Shown one piece after another: positions 17,627 through 26,779 of a DNA stretch of 64,000 nt (position 1 is its first letter; the number at the start of each line of letters is the position of its first letter). The DNA lies in assembly GCA_028724585.1 (NCBI GenBank), contig JAQYCQ010000021.1, positions 26,852 through 90,851 on the forward strand, given 5' to 3'. Origin of the DNA: Bacillota bacterium (lineage in GTDB: Bacteria; Bacillota; Clostridia; Peptostreptococcales; Anaerovoracaceae). Made by a program: the position numbers and the translations under genes. Below the pieces are notes generated by a model. It ran no database searches. It saw only the letters and a program-made list of their open reading frames with translations, and was not told where the DNA came from.

Positions 17627-19235
17627 GCAGAAGAAGAGCCTGTTCGTCCAGGGAACCATCCTCGCGATGGCAGGCATAATAACTAAGATCATCGGCTTCG
17701 TCTACAGGATCCCTATGGCCAATATCCTGGGAGACCAGGGAAACGGAATATATTCTGTGGCGTTCGGTATTTATAACATAGCGCTCACTCTGTCGTCGTA
17801 CAGTCTGCCTCAGGCGGTATCGAAGCTTGTGGCTGAGAAGATAGCGCTCAAAGAATATAAAAATAAAATGCGTATATTCAGCCACGCGCTCATATTCGCG
17901 GTCATAGCGGGCATGGCGGCCTTTGCCCTGCTCTGGTTCGGGGCGGGCTTCCTTGAGGGGTTATATGCCAGGGAAGGCCTGGCGAGACCCCTTAAAGTCC
18001 TGGCGCCGACTGCCTTTATAGTCGCTGTGCTGGGCGTATTCAGGGGTTTTTACCAGGGACACGGCTCTATGACTCCGACAGCCATATCGCAGATACTGGA
18101 GCAGATAGTAAATGCGATCGTGAGCATAGTCGCGGCTTACGGCCTGACCAGAATGTACGCCGATACCGGCGACGTCCACTCGTGGGCGGCAGCCGGAGGG
18201 ACGATGGGAACTCTGTGTGGAGCCTTTACCGCGCTGCTCTTCTTCTTTATCCTCACAGTGATGCAGAGGAAGAACATACGAAGGGGACTTGAAGGAGGCC
18301 TGGACAAGAAGGATGCGAATTCTATCATTTACAAAGCCATATTCCTCACAGTCATCCCTATCATACTGAGCCAGACTATCTACCAGATAGGAAATACCAT
18401 AGACGACCTGATGTTCAGCAATATCATGGCTTCAAAGGGTCTTTCGGACGCTGTGGTAGGCTCTCTTCAGGGCGTGTTCAACACCCAGTATATCCAGCTG
18501 GTAAACCTTCCGGTAGCGGTGGCCACAGCTATGGCCGCGTCGACGCTCCCGGCTGTATCGGCGGCATATATCGTAGGCAATATCGACGAGGCAAACTCGA
18601 AGATAAATTCGATAGTGAAATTCAATATGGCTATAGCTATCCCTTCGGCTGTCGGGCTGGCAGTGCTGGGTCTGCCTATAGTCACGGTACTCTTCCCGCG
18701 CCTTGTGGATTACCGGGCCATGTCAGCCATGCTCATGGCGACCGGCTCGTCAGCAGTCGTATTCTACGCTCTGTCGACGATAACCACATCCATACTCCAG
18801 GGCAGCAGCCACATGAGAGTGCCGGTCATCCATTCGGGAATATCGCTCGTTATCCACATAGCTCTGATATATATCCTGCTGGAGTTCACGGGTCTCGGAG
18901 TATACGGGCTTATCATCGGCAATGTCACATTCCCGCTCATAGTATGCACTCTCAATATGCGTTCTATCACTAAGGTTACCGGTCATAAGTGGGACTGGAT
19001 GAAGACCTTTGTACGTCCGGCGATAGCTTCCGCGGTGATGGGCGCTGTCACATGGGGCATATACGCGCTGCTCAGCATGCTTTTAGGAGGAAATGTAGTC
19101 ATCCCTCTTCTTGTATCGATAATAGCGGCAGTCGTGGTCTATGGCTTCATGATAATAAGGATGCACTGTTTCACTAAAGAAGAACTGCTCCAGTTCCCGC
19201 TCGGAGGCAGGATAGTAAGGATAGCCAGGATGTAG
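17616..19235 (+). CDS. MATE-like polysaccharide/lipid flippase (SpoVB/MurJ type)
   Basis: 539-residue membrane protein with about 14 hydrophobic segments and the MOP-superfamily start (FVQGTILAMAGIITKIIGFVYRIPMANILGDQGNGIYSVAFGIYNIALTLSS). It resembles SpoVB and putative polysaccharide biosynthesis flippases that move undecaprenyl-linked cell-envelope precursors across the membrane. The ATG at 17616 lies 8 nt after GAAGGA and overlaps the previous gene by 11 bp. Which precursor it carries is not visible. Confidence 0.87.
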   Translation: MSSEQKKSLFVQGTILAMAGIITKIIGFVYRIPMANILGDQGNGIYSVAFGIYNIALTLSSYSLPQAVSKLVAEKIALKEYKNKMRIFSHALIFAVIAGMAAFALLWFGAGFLEGLYAREGLARPLKVLAPTAFIVAVLGVFRGFYQGHGSMTPTAISQILEQIVNAIVSIVAAYGLTRMYADTGDVHSWAAAGGTMGTLCGAFTALLFFFILTVMQRKNIRRGLEGGLDKKDANSIIYKAIFLTVIPIILSQTIYQIGNTIDDLMFSNIMASKGLSDAVVGSLQGVFNTQYIQLVNLPVAVATAMAASTLPAVSAAYIVGNIDEANSKINSIVKFNMAIAIPSAVGLAVLGLPIVTVLFPRLVDYRAMSAMLMATGSSAVVFYALSTITTSILQGSSHMRVPVIHSGISLVIHIALIYILLEFTGLGVYGLIIGNVTFPLIVCTLNMRSITKVTGHKWDWMKTFVRPAIASAVMGAVTWGIYALLSMLLGGNVVIPLLVSIIAAVVVYGFMIIRMHCFTKEELLQFPLGGRIVRIARM

Positions 19236-19278
19236 CGTAAAGAGAGCTGTCGGCCGGCAGCCTGTACAGGAGAAACTT

Positions 19279-20184
19279 ATGATAAAAGTAAGCAATCTGT
19301 TCAAGACGATAGGTGAAAAGGAGATCCTGAAGGATCTTTCGATACACGTTGAGACGGGCTCTATATACGGGCTGGTAGGCCAGAATGGATCGGGCAAGAC
19401 GACTGTCATAAAACATATGGCGGGCGTTTATAAGCCCGATTCAGGCAGGATACTTTACGATGGAAGCCCTGTCTGGGAAAATCCTTCGGTAAAAGACCGG
19501 ATCGGATACATTCCCGATGATCTGACTTCAATGAACGCCTATACTATGAAGGAAGCGGCACATTACTGCGCCAGCATCTATTCTGAATGGGACCAGGAAC
19601 GATTTGATAGAATGTCCGGATCGCTGGGGCTGGATATGAAGATCAAGCTGAAGGACTTCTCAAAGGGTGTGCGCAAGCAGGCTGCTTTTGCTCTTATTCT
19701 GAGCCTGCGCCCTAAATACGTGCTGCTCGACGAGCCTGTAGACGGTCTCGATCCCGTAGTGCGCCGTGTCATCTGGAAAGCGCTCCTGAAGGATGTTTCT
19801 GAAAATGGAACGTCTATACTGGTTTCTTCTCATAACCTGAACGAGATAGAAAATGTCTGCGATACTGTCGGGATCATAGAAAGCGGCAGTATCGTACTGG
19901 AAAGAAAGCTTGCTGATATAAAGAATGATGTACATAAACTGCAGCTGGCCCTTCCTGAAAAGGCGGATCCGGCGCAGATCCTCAGGGATGCCGGATTAAC
20001 CGTGCTGGGAAGTGAGAATTACGGAAGCGTGAGCCGTGTTATCGTCAAGGGAAGCAAAAATGAGATCAGAAGCGTTATCAGGGATCTTGACCCTGTGGTC
20101 TTCGATATCCTTCCGATGACGCTGGAGGAGATCTTCATAGTAGAACAGGAGGCTGTCCATGGGGTCAGGAACATTTTCATTTAA
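19279..20184 (+). CDS. ABC transporter ATP-binding protein
   Basis: 301 residues. Walker A GQNGSGKTT, Q-loop region RIGYIPDD, a variant signature FSKGVRKQ in place of LSGGQ, Walker B YVLLDEPVDGLDP, and the H-loop SSHNL. The variant signature is common in YtrB-like exporters tied to the cell envelope. A C-terminal extension (about 215-301) is likely a regulatory domain. It overlaps the permease gene by 26 bp, so the two form one exporter. Confidence 0.92.
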   Translation: MIKVSNLFKTIGEKEILKDLSIHVETGSIYGLVGQNGSGKTTVIKHMAGVYKPDSGRILYDGSPVWENPSVKDRIGYIPDDLTSMNAYTMKEAAHYCASIYSEWDQERFDRMSGSLGLDMKIKLKDFSKGVRKQAAFALILSLRPKYVLLDEPVDGLDPVVRRVIWKALLKDVSENGTSILVSSHNLNEIENVCDTVGIIESGSIVLERKLADIKNDVHKLQLALPEKADPAQILRDAGLTVLGSENYGSVSRVIVKGSKNEIRSVIRDLDPVVFDILPMTLEEIFIVEQEAVHGVRNIFI

Positions 20185-22483
20185 GATCTCAGGATCCCTT
20201 ATAAAAGAAGATCTAAGGCGCTTCTGGACGCTGTCTCTGGTCTTTACGATCGCCTACTTCCTGTCGGGAGTATTCGTGGTGATGCTGCAGTATAACGCCG
20301 CAGCGTCAGCCGACGGTTCCACTGCCAACAATGCCGCCTATTTTATAGAAGCGCTGCTTTCGGGAAAGTATCCTGTATATTTCCTGCTGACTTCTATAAT
20401 GCCTGTAATAGCGGCAGCCCTGGTGTTCAGATACCTTTTCAGCAGCGGGGAAGTGCTGATCTGCCATTCACAGCCATTTACGAGGACTACGATGATAAAC
20501 AGCCACGCCATGTCGGCTGCCATACTCTGCGTGATACCGCTGGCTGTGACAGGCCTGCTGCTCCTGCTGCTTGTTCACCCGGTATATTACAGCGAATCGT
20601 ATTATCAGACCCCGTCGCAGATGGAGAATCTCTATACATTATCTAAGGTTCTCAGATGGCTTCTGGCACAGATGATCTGCGTGCTTTTCGTCCTTTCGAT
20701 TTCTGTACTGTCAGCCATGATAACAGGCACAGGAGTCCATCATATAATGGCTTCGATAGGCTTTAATATCATCGCGCCGGTCACAGCGATGATATTCGTG
20801 ATATACGCTGAGATATACCTTTTCGGTTTTCCCGGAGATATTTCGCAGGAGATGAGCCTGGCGCTCTCGATGTCACCCGTGACATATCAGCTGATCGATC
20901 ACGGAAGCAGCACAGCTGCAGACAGCTTTATATATTTCCTGGCAGCTTTCCTTATATATCTTCTTTCTGTTTTTCTGTACAACATCAGAAAACTGGAACG
21001 CACAGGCTTCGGAGTGGTCTTCGCGGCGGTAGAGTGGGCGATAGCCTTTATATTCGGAATGCTGGGAATGACGGCCGTGGGAATGACCTTCAAAGAGCTT
21101 CTGCACACGCCGGGCATTATCACAGCAGCGGGTTATATAGCAGGAGCCTTCATCGCTATCGTTATATGTATGATGATACTCAGGAAAAAGCTGAAGGTAA
21201 TGGACATGCACACTATGCGCGTAGCATGCACCTTTATGGTATGTATGGCCGTGTTCCTCGGCATAATGAACGCCGGCGGCTTCGGATTCGAGAAGAGGAT
21301 CCCGGATGATCCGGGTTCGGTAACGGTAAATATATCTGACCTTCCGGACGCCCTGTCATACAACAGTACATTTGTGAACGCTTACGATGCTGCCGCAGGA
21401 AAGATTGATGCTGACGCGCTGAATGATCACGGAATAAGCTTCAACAGGGAAGAAGGCATAAAAGCCGCGATGGATCTTCACAGACTCATTATTGATAATA
21501 AGGGTCTCTGCCTGCCTGATTCGTCTTCTGTCTTCTATACATCATCGACTTTGCCGGATACCTCTCTGTCCTACGAGGATATGGTCGATGTCAGGATAGA
21601 TTACCACAGCGGCGCGGATGCTAAGAATTCGCCGGTGACAGAGACCAGGTCTTATTCTGTTCCCCTGTATCTTATCTACGGGAGCAGCGAGTTTAAGGAG
21701 ATGTTCGACAGGCCTTCCTACAGGAAGATGTTCACGAATACTATAGAAGAGCTTTCGACAGAGGACGTGACGCATACCACAGTCTTCAATTCAGAGAATG
21801 TGGGGTCGGCTGACTTCGAAAACGGGTTCGATATCCCTGATGATACAGATATCAGCGGACTTGTGGCAGCCTTGAAGGATGATGCTGAGAACATGACCTA
21901 CAGCGAATACATAAGCATGACGAACAGGGATCCGCTGGGAATGGTGAGCTTCTACCAGAACACAGATAAAACGTCCAGAGACAGGCAGTCGTCTAAAGCT
22001 AAGAGCAGCGTAAGCCAGGCTGCCGGAGGCAGCGTGAGCGGCCGGGAGCTGGCAGCGGATTCTGAGAAGATAGATCTCGTGGTCCAGCCTTACTGCAGGG
22101 AGACCATAAAATGGCTGCGTGACAATGCCGGCCTGGATCTGATGCAGACCTATGGCGGAAACTTCGACGCGGCGCTCATATACGCGACGGATGGAAAGCC
22201 TGTTGAAGGCTATGCAATGAGTGAAGAGGGCATGTCAGACGCAGCTACAATAGACAGCCTTGAAAAATACGCAGCTGAAGGAGGCGCTGAGCTTGTCACC
22301 GACGAAACGGCGCTGAGAAGCGATTTTACAGCGTCTGTATCCCATTCTGTATTAGGGAAGATCAGTGACATCACGACAGAGAAAGATAAAGTCTATTATG
22401 TCGAATTCTACAGCAGCAACGACGACGGCTCGCTGCTGAACGATTACAGCGCCTATATCAGAGCTTCAGATCTGAAGAAATGA
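20159..22483 (+). CDS. ABC-2 type permease with large extracytoplasmic domain
   Basis: 774 residues. An N-terminal half (about 1-385) has around eight to ten membrane segments; from about residue 390 (FGFEKRIPDDPGSVTVNISDLPD) it becomes a long soluble domain without hydrophobic helices, probably outside the membrane. The domain has repeated stretches such as SYSVPLYLIYGSSEFKEMFDRPSY, typical of clostridial ABC-2 permeases paired with YtrB-like ATPases. AGGAGG lies 6 nt upstream of the ATG within the ATPase gene. The substrate is unknown. Confidence 0.85.
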   Translation: MGSGTFSFKISGSLIKEDLRRFWTLSLVFTIAYFLSGVFVVMLQYNAAASADGSTANNAAYFIEALLSGKYPVYFLLTSIMPVIAAALVFRYLFSSGEVLICHSQPFTRTTMINSHAMSAAILCVIPLAVTGLLLLLLVHPVYYSESYYQTPSQMENLYTLSKVLRWLLAQMICVLFVLSISVLSAMITGTGVHHIMASIGFNIIAPVTAMIFVIYAEIYLFGFPGDISQEMSLALSMSPVTYQLIDHGSSTAADSFIYFLAAFLIYLLSVFLYNIRKLERTGFGVVFAAVEWAIAFIFGMLGMTAVGMTFKELLHTPGIITAAGYIAGAFIAIVICMMILRKKLKVMDMHTMRVACTFMVCMAVFLGIMNAGGFGFEKRIPDDPGSVTVNISDLPDALSYNSTFVNAYDAAAGKIDADALNDHGISFNREEGIKAAMDLHRLIIDNKGLCLPDSSSVFYTSSTLPDTSLSYEDMVDVRIDYHSGADAKNSPVTETRSYSVPLYLIYGSSEFKEMFDRPSYRKMFTNTIEELSTEDVTHTTVFNSENVGSADFENGFDIPDDTDISGLVAALKDDAENMTYSEYISMTNRDPLGMVSFYQNTDKTSRDRQSSKAKSSVSQAAGGSVSGRELAADSEKIDLVVQPYCRETIKWLRDNAGLDLMQTYGGNFDAALIYATDGKPVEGYAMSEEGMSDAATIDSLEKYAAEGGAELVTDETALRSDFTASVSHSVLGKISDITTEKDKVYYVEFYSSNDDGSLLNDYSAYIRASDLKK

Positions 22484-22488
22484 CAGCC

Positions 22489-22562
22489 GCGGGCGGAGCC
22501 CTGAGCCGTAAGGGCGCCGCCCGCACACGTCAGCTCCGCTGACATCCGTCCCTGAGGGACGG
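22489..22562 (+). repeat. Three-hairpin palindromic repeat cluster
   Basis: An imperfect hairpin with arms GCGGGCGG/CCGCCCGC (22489-22524) is followed by the exact 15-mer GTCAGCTCCGCTGAC (22529-22543), 2 nt, and the second hairpin CCGTCCC-TGA-GGGACGG (22546-22562). Confidence 0.8.
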
Positions 22563-22572
22563 CAAAAAGCAT

Positions 22573-22625
22573 AAAAAAGCCGCGAGGCACTTCACGCGTA
22601 ATACGGAAGAGCCCCGCGGCCTTTT
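22573..22625. terminator. Bidirectional terminator between convergent genes
   Basis: AAAAAAGCCGCG on the left pairs with CGCGGCCTTTT on the right, with further pairing inside. The T-tract on the plus strand serves the ABC operon; the A-tract becomes a U-tract for the minus-strand malY transcript. Confidence 0.75.
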
Positions 22626-22653
22626 GCTGTCTGCGGTAACTTAAAACTCTGTC

Positions 22654-23826
22654 CTACAGAGCGTCCACAGCAGCTTTAAGCTGTTCGAGAGCCTTCTCCA
22701 GCGTTTCGCGTCTGCAGGCGGCATTTATGCGCTGGAAGCTGTTGCCCTCCTCGCCGAACAGAGAACCTCCATCCAGCCAGAGCTCCGCCTCATCTATCAT
22801 GAAGCGGTCGAGCTGCTCTCTGCTGAGACCCAGACCGCTGCAGTCCAGCCAGAGCAGATAGGTGCCCTCGGGCTTTCTCATCTTTACGCGCGGGATATTT
22901 TCTTTTATGTATTTATCAGCGAACTCGATATTGCCCCAGATATATGAACGAAGCTCGTCCAGCCATTCTTTTCCTCCTTCATAGGCGGCGCGGCAGGCTG
23001 TGAGCCCCATGATGTTGGCGTCGAATATCCCGTTGGAGCCCATGACCGCGCGGAATCTTTTACGGTCCTCCTCGTTCGGTATTATGATATTGGAGCACTG
23101 CAGGCCGGCGAGATTAAAGGATTTGCTCGGCGCGGTGCAGACGATATAGCGCAGTCCTTCTATGCCATCAGCGGCATTGGCGAAAGCAGTGTGCCTGCTG
23201 CCCGGCCATACGAAATCGCAGTGGATCTCATCGGATACAACTAACACACCGTGGTCCGCGCATATATGGGCGAGCTTTTTAAGTTCCTCTCCGGTCCAGA
23301 CCCTGCCGACCGGATTGTGAGGGCTGCAGAGTATGAACATCTTGATATCGTTGTCGACGATCTTTTTTTCGAAATCCTCAAAATCTATCCTGTAGTATCC
23401 GTCTTCATTCACCAGCGGAGAATTTACGACCCTTCTCCCGTTTCCTTCTATAGAGCTCATGAAAGGGTAGTAGACCGGCTTCATCACGATAACCGCATCG
23501 CCCGGTTCAGTAAATGCCTTGACCGCCTGAGTGAGCGCGAATACCACACCCGGTGTAGTGACGATCCATTTCCTGTCTATATCGAAATTGAAATTGTCTC
23601 TGAACCAGCCGGTTACAGCGTCGTAGTATCTGTCTCCCGGGAAACTGTAGCCGTAGATCCCATGATCTGCCCTTTCCTTAAGCGCCTCGGTCACGCTCTC
23701 CGGTACCTGGAAATCCATGTCGGCGACCCAGAGAGGTATAAGCCCCTCCGGCATGTTCATCATAGAAGCCGAGTCGTATTTCATGCTGTCCGTACCATGT
23801 CTCTCTATATATTTATCGAAATCCAT
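22654..23826 (-). CDS. MalY/PatB-family PLP C-S lyase or aminotransferase
   Basis: 390-residue fold-type I PLP enzyme. The MalY/PatB signature is clear: IPLWVADMDFQVPESV, the GIYGYSFP loop, FILCSPHNPVGRVW, VVSDEIHCDFVWPG, and the Schiff-base lysine in APSKSFNLAGLQ. Family members are mostly cystathionine beta-lyases (methionine synthesis) and some are aminotransferases. It stands alone, divergent from an EamA exporter, which could export an amino acid product; that link is inference. The ATG at 23826 has GGAGG upstream on the minus strand. Confidence 0.9.
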   Translation of the reverse strand: MDFDKYIERHGTDSMKYDSASMMNMPEGLIPLWVADMDFQVPESVTEALKERADHGIYGYSFPGDRYYDAVTGWFRDNFNFDIDRKWIVTTPGVVFALTQAVKAFTEPGDAVIVMKPVYYPFMSSIEGNGRRVVNSPLVNEDGYYRIDFEDFEKKIVDNDIKMFILCSPHNPVGRVWTGEELKKLAHICADHGVLVVSDEIHCDFVWPGSRHTAFANAADGIEGLRYIVCTAPSKSFNLAGLQCSNIIIPNEEDRKRFRAVMGSNGIFDANIMGLTACRAAYEGGKEWLDELRSYIWGNIEFADKYIKENIPRVKMRKPEGTYLLWLDCSGLGLSREQLDRFMIDEAELWLDGGSLFGEEGNSFQRINAACRRETLEKALEQLKAAVDAL

Positions 23827-23897
23827 TTTATCCTCCTGTTTACGAGATGATCCGCTTATTTGTTAAGAAAGATCTTATGTATTAAAACGGTATTTCC

Positions 23898-23912
23898 GTG
23901 AGCTCCGCTCAC
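23898..23912 (+). repeat. Palindromic repeat variant (GTGAGC arms)
   Basis: GTGAGC-TCC-GCTCAC: a compensatory arm change from GTCAGC/GCTGAC with the TCC loop kept. It lies in the divergent malY/EamA intergenic region. Confidence 0.6.
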
Positions 23913-23984
23913 ATGAGCCTCCGGCAAAGCCTTTTCCGGCTGTTAATACATCTTAACAGACTCATGCCGGAGCACAAGATATAT

Positions 23985-24013
23985 TTACCCTCCGCGGCGA
24001 TATGTGGTATAGT
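23985..24013 (+). promoter_or_regulatory. Possible promoter of the second EamA gene
   Basis: TTACCC (23985-23990), 17 bp, TATAGT (24008-24013). The -35 is weak. Confidence 0.35.
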
Positions 24014-24069
24014 TATCCGGTATTTTATTAAAAAATTTTTGCAATATCAGATAATGGAAGAAAAAAGAA

Positions 24070-25080
24070 ATGACACAGAAGACAAAAAGCAATCTTATGC
24101 TGCTGGGCGCGGCTTTTATATGGGGCTCCGCCTTCGTAGCCCAGAAGATAGGCGGCGATATAGGATCGCTGACCTTCAACGGTGTCCGAAATATCATAGG
24201 CGGCCTCTTCCTCATACCGGTAGCGATGATATTTTCACGTCCGGCTGACAGTTATCCAGGCGTATCTGACAGATATCAGATGGATCAGAGTGAAAAGAGG
24301 ATATACAGAAAAAATCTGCTGCTGGGCGGTTTTCTTTGTGGAATAATGCTGTGCGCGGCGTCAACGCTGCAGCAGATAAGCATATCGATGACGACTGCCG
24401 GCAGAGCGGGATTCATAACATCGCTCTACGCGGTTATGGTGCCTGTGCTGTCAATCGTTCTCGGCAAAAAGGTCAGGCCTTTTATATGGATATGTGTAGC
24501 TGTGAGCATACTGGGCCTGTACATGTTGTCTTCTGAGACAGGTACGTTCAGAATAAACCTGGGCGATGTGCTGCTGACCATATCGGCGCTGCTGTTCGCG
24601 GTACATATTATGATAATAGACCATTTTACGCCGCTGGTGAATGGAGTTCAGATGTCGTGTCTGCAGTTCATCGTGGCAGGAGTTATCGGGCTGATTGTGA
24701 TGTTCGTGTTTGAGGATCCGTCCATGACTGCTATATGGAGCTCAATACTGCCGATCCTCTACGCAGGCGTGCTGTCCAGCGGGGTGGCATATACACTTCA
24801 GATAGTCGGGCTTAAGGGGGCGGATCCGTCAGAGGCTTCTCTGCTGCTATGCCTGGAGTCGGTATTCTCAATGCTTACAGGTATGGTCGTGCTTCACGAG
24901 CGCATGCCGCTCAAGGGCTATATAGGCTGCCTGCTCATATTCGCTGCGGTGGCGGCAGCCCAGGTATCGCCGGGCATACTGCCGTGGAACCGTAAAAAGG
25001 CGGTAAAGACTGCCGCGGCTGTTCCGGCGGAGGAAGATAATGCCGGTCCGGCGGATGTTGTGAATGAAAGAAATCTGTGA
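24070..25080 (+). CDS. EamA/DMT-superfamily permease
   Basis: 336 residues, two EamA repeats with about ten membrane segments (LMLLGAAFIWGSAFVAQKIGG; second half VLLTISALLFAVHIMIIDHF to GCLLIFAAVAAAQV). It has a cytoplasmic loop of about 35 residues after the second helix and an Ala-rich charged tail. This YdcZ/RhaT-like exporter class handles amino acids or metabolites; the substrate is not identifiable. It is not closely similar to the EamA protein at 579-1517. The ATG has GGAAG upstream. sppA follows after 45 bp and may be co-transcribed. Confidence 0.85.
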   Translation: MTQKTKSNLMLLGAAFIWGSAFVAQKIGGDIGSLTFNGVRNIIGGLFLIPVAMIFSRPADSYPGVSDRYQMDQSEKRIYRKNLLLGGFLCGIMLCAASTLQQISISMTTAGRAGFITSLYAVMVPVLSIVLGKKVRPFIWICVAVSILGLYMLSSETGTFRINLGDVLLTISALLFAVHIMIIDHFTPLVNGVQMSCLQFIVAGVIGLIVMFVFEDPSMTAIWSSILPILYAGVLSSGVAYTLQIVGLKGADPSEASLLLCLESVFSMLTGMVVLHERMPLKGYIGCLLIFAAVAAAQVSPGILPWNRKKAVKTAAAVPAEEDNAGPADVVNERNL

Positions 25081-25125
25081 TAGACTCAAAACATCTAAAT
25101 GTGTTTTCTATTATGAGGTAATCAA

Positions 25126-26205
25126 ATGGACAATAACGAAAGCAGAAACAGCGGCATAGAGAATATAGAGTTCGCCAGGGCGGGCGGCATGGCGACAGAC
25201 GCGGCAGAAGCCGCGGCCGGACGAAAAAAGGGATTTACTCTAAAGAAGGGGATCATAATCATCGTCATCCTGGCAGTCATATTCGCTGGTGTGGGCATAA
25301 TAGCTGCAGCTATTCAGGGAAACTCCTCCCAGCCGGAATACGGACAGGACGGCCCTTACGTGGGAGTATTGAAGATAACCGGCGAGATAAACGGCGACAA
25401 CGACCAGACCAGCCCTTACCAGCACGACTGGGTAATGGCTCAGGTAAAGAAGATGAAGAACGACCCGGATAACAAGGGCATCATGCTCTACATCGATTCG
25501 CCGGGCGGAAGCGTTTTCCAGTCTGACGAGCTCTATAACGCTCTGGAGAACTATAAGAAAAAGACCAAGAGGCCTCTCTACGCTTATTTCGACGAAACAG
25601 CGGCTTCGGGAGCCTATTATATCTCAGCCGACGCCGACAAGATCATAGCCAACAAGCTCTGTACGACAGGCTCCATAGGAGTTTACATGGGACCGGTCAT
25701 CGACAGCAGCGGCTTGCTGTACAAGCTGGGCGTGGGCGTTGACTTCATAAAGAGCGGCCCTAACAAAGCTATGGGCAATCCTTTCCAGCCCCTTACTGCT
25801 GAACAGCGCCAGATCTACCAGAGCCAGATCGATGAGTACTATCTCAGGTTCGCTGATATAGTATCCAAAGGCAGGGATATCCCTATCGACACGGTTTACA
25901 CGATAGGCGACGGCCGCACCTATACAGCCACTCAGGCAGTCCAGAACGGACTTGTAGACGAAGTAGGTACATATACAGACGCCAAGAAGCTTATGAAAAA
26001 AGACGCCGGAACGTCCAACTTCGAAAAGGTTGAATATATTCCTGAACAGACCCTGCGCGATGTCCTCTGGGGTATGGAAGAGTCTATGAAGGAATACGCT
26101 GACAGCCAGAGCAAGTCCGATATTGAAAAGACTATGGACTATATCTCGGAAAACAGCAGCCATGCTTTCTATTACGAGGCTTTCGACCTGGCGGATAAGG
26201 ACTGA
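25126..26205 (+). CDS. sppA: Signal peptide peptidase SppA (S49 family)
   Basis: 359 residues. A charged N-terminal tail precedes one membrane anchor (residues 42-63), then a single S49 domain facing outside, as in short SppA proteins of Gram-positives. Catalytic Ser161 lies in ETAASGAYYIS and the general base Lys209 in DFIKSGPNKAMG; LYIDSPGGSV is the oxyanion-hole region. SppA degrades signal peptides left in the membrane after secretion. The ATG follows a GAGGTAATCAA ribosome site. Confidence 0.92.
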   Translation: MDNNESRNSGIENIEFARAGGMATDAAEAAAGRKKGFTLKKGIIIIVILAVIFAGVGIIAAAIQGNSSQPEYGQDGPYVGVLKITGEINGDNDQTSPYQHDWVMAQVKKMKNDPDNKGIMLYIDSPGGSVFQSDELYNALENYKKKTKRPLYAYFDETAASGAYYISADADKIIANKLCTTGSIGVYMGPVIDSSGLLYKLGVGVDFIKSGPNKAMGNPFQPLTAEQRQIYQSQIDEYYLRFADIVSKGRDIPIDTVYTIGDGRTYTATQAVQNGLVDEVGTYTDAKKLMKKDAGTSNFEKVEYIPEQTLRDVLWGMEESMKEYADSQSKSDIEKTMDYISENSSHAFYYEAFDLADKD

Positions 26206-26248
26206 TACTGAAGCGCATACGTCCGTTGACGCGGGACAAACAGTTTTC

Positions 26249-26281
26249 GCGGGCGGAGCCCGCCCTGTCAGCGGAGCTGAC
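26249..26281 (-). repeat. Bipartite palindromic repeat, minus orientation
   Basis: GCGGGC-GGA-GCCCGC (26249-26263), 3 nt, then GTCAGC-GGA-GCTGAC (26267-26281). On the minus strand the order is the exact 15-mer first and second hairpin after it. Both hairpins share the GGA/TCC loop with different complementary arms. Confidence 0.8.
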
Positions 26282-26329
26282 GTGAGTTTTCTGTGCGTTT
26301 TCTGTAAAGAATAAGAAAAAATAAAATCC

Positions 26330-26364
26330 GGGTGTCAAGTAAAAAAGCTTGACACCCCTTTTTT
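26330..26364 (+). terminator. Terminator after sppA
   Basis: 10-bp perfect stem GGGTGTCAAG / CTTGACACCC with loop TAAAAAAG, then CTTTTTT. Its 3' arm carries the -35 of the next promoter. Confidence 0.92.
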
Positions 26365-26377
26365 ACTATGCTATCAT
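26349..26377 (+). promoter_or_regulatory. Promoter of the ylxM-ffh operon
   Basis: TTGACA (26349-26354), 17 bp, TATCAT (26372-26377). The -35 hexamer is inside the 3' arm of the sppA terminator. Confidence 0.78.
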
Positions 26378-26407
26378 TGCACGGTGACTTGAAGAAGGGA
26401 GGCAGCT

Positions 26408-26761
26408 ATGGTCAAGAACATGGGAGAGATCAGCATGCTCTACGACTTCTACGGCGAGCTTCTCACAAAGCGCCAGAAAGACGTTCTCCAGTATTATTAC
26501 GGAGACGACTACACGCTCGGCGAGATAGCCGAGTCGGCCGGGATCAGCCGCCAGGCGGTCTACGATACGGTGCGCAAGGCGGAGAAATCGCTCCGCTCAT
26601 ACGAGTCGAGGCTGGGACTTGTGGAAAGGTTCCGCCGTACAGAAGAAGAGACAGGCAGGGCTTCGGCCATGCTTGACGAAATGATAAGCAATACAGACGA
26701 CGCCGCTCTGGCTGAGAAGCTGACGGCAGTCAGAAAGATAATAGACGGGCTCGACGAATAG
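26408..26761 (+). CDS. ylxM: YlxM-type DNA-binding/SRP-associated protein
   Basis: 117 residues. A sigma-factor region 4-like helix-turn-helix is plain (RQKDVLQYYYGDDYTLGEIAESAGISRQAVYDTVRKAEKSLRSYE), followed by a charged helical tail. YlxM is encoded immediately before ffh in most Firmicutes and interacts with the signal recognition particle. Here it leads the ffh operon, 18 bp ahead of ffh, with GGGAGG 5 nt before its ATG. Confidence 0.93.
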   Translation: MVKNMGEISMLYDFYGELLTKRQKDVLQYYYGDDYTLGEIAESAGISRQAVYDTVRKAEKSLRSYESRLGLVERFRRTEEETGRASAMLDEMISNTDDAALAEKLTAVRKIIDGLDE

Positions 26762-26779
26762 TTCGGGCCGGGAGGAACG

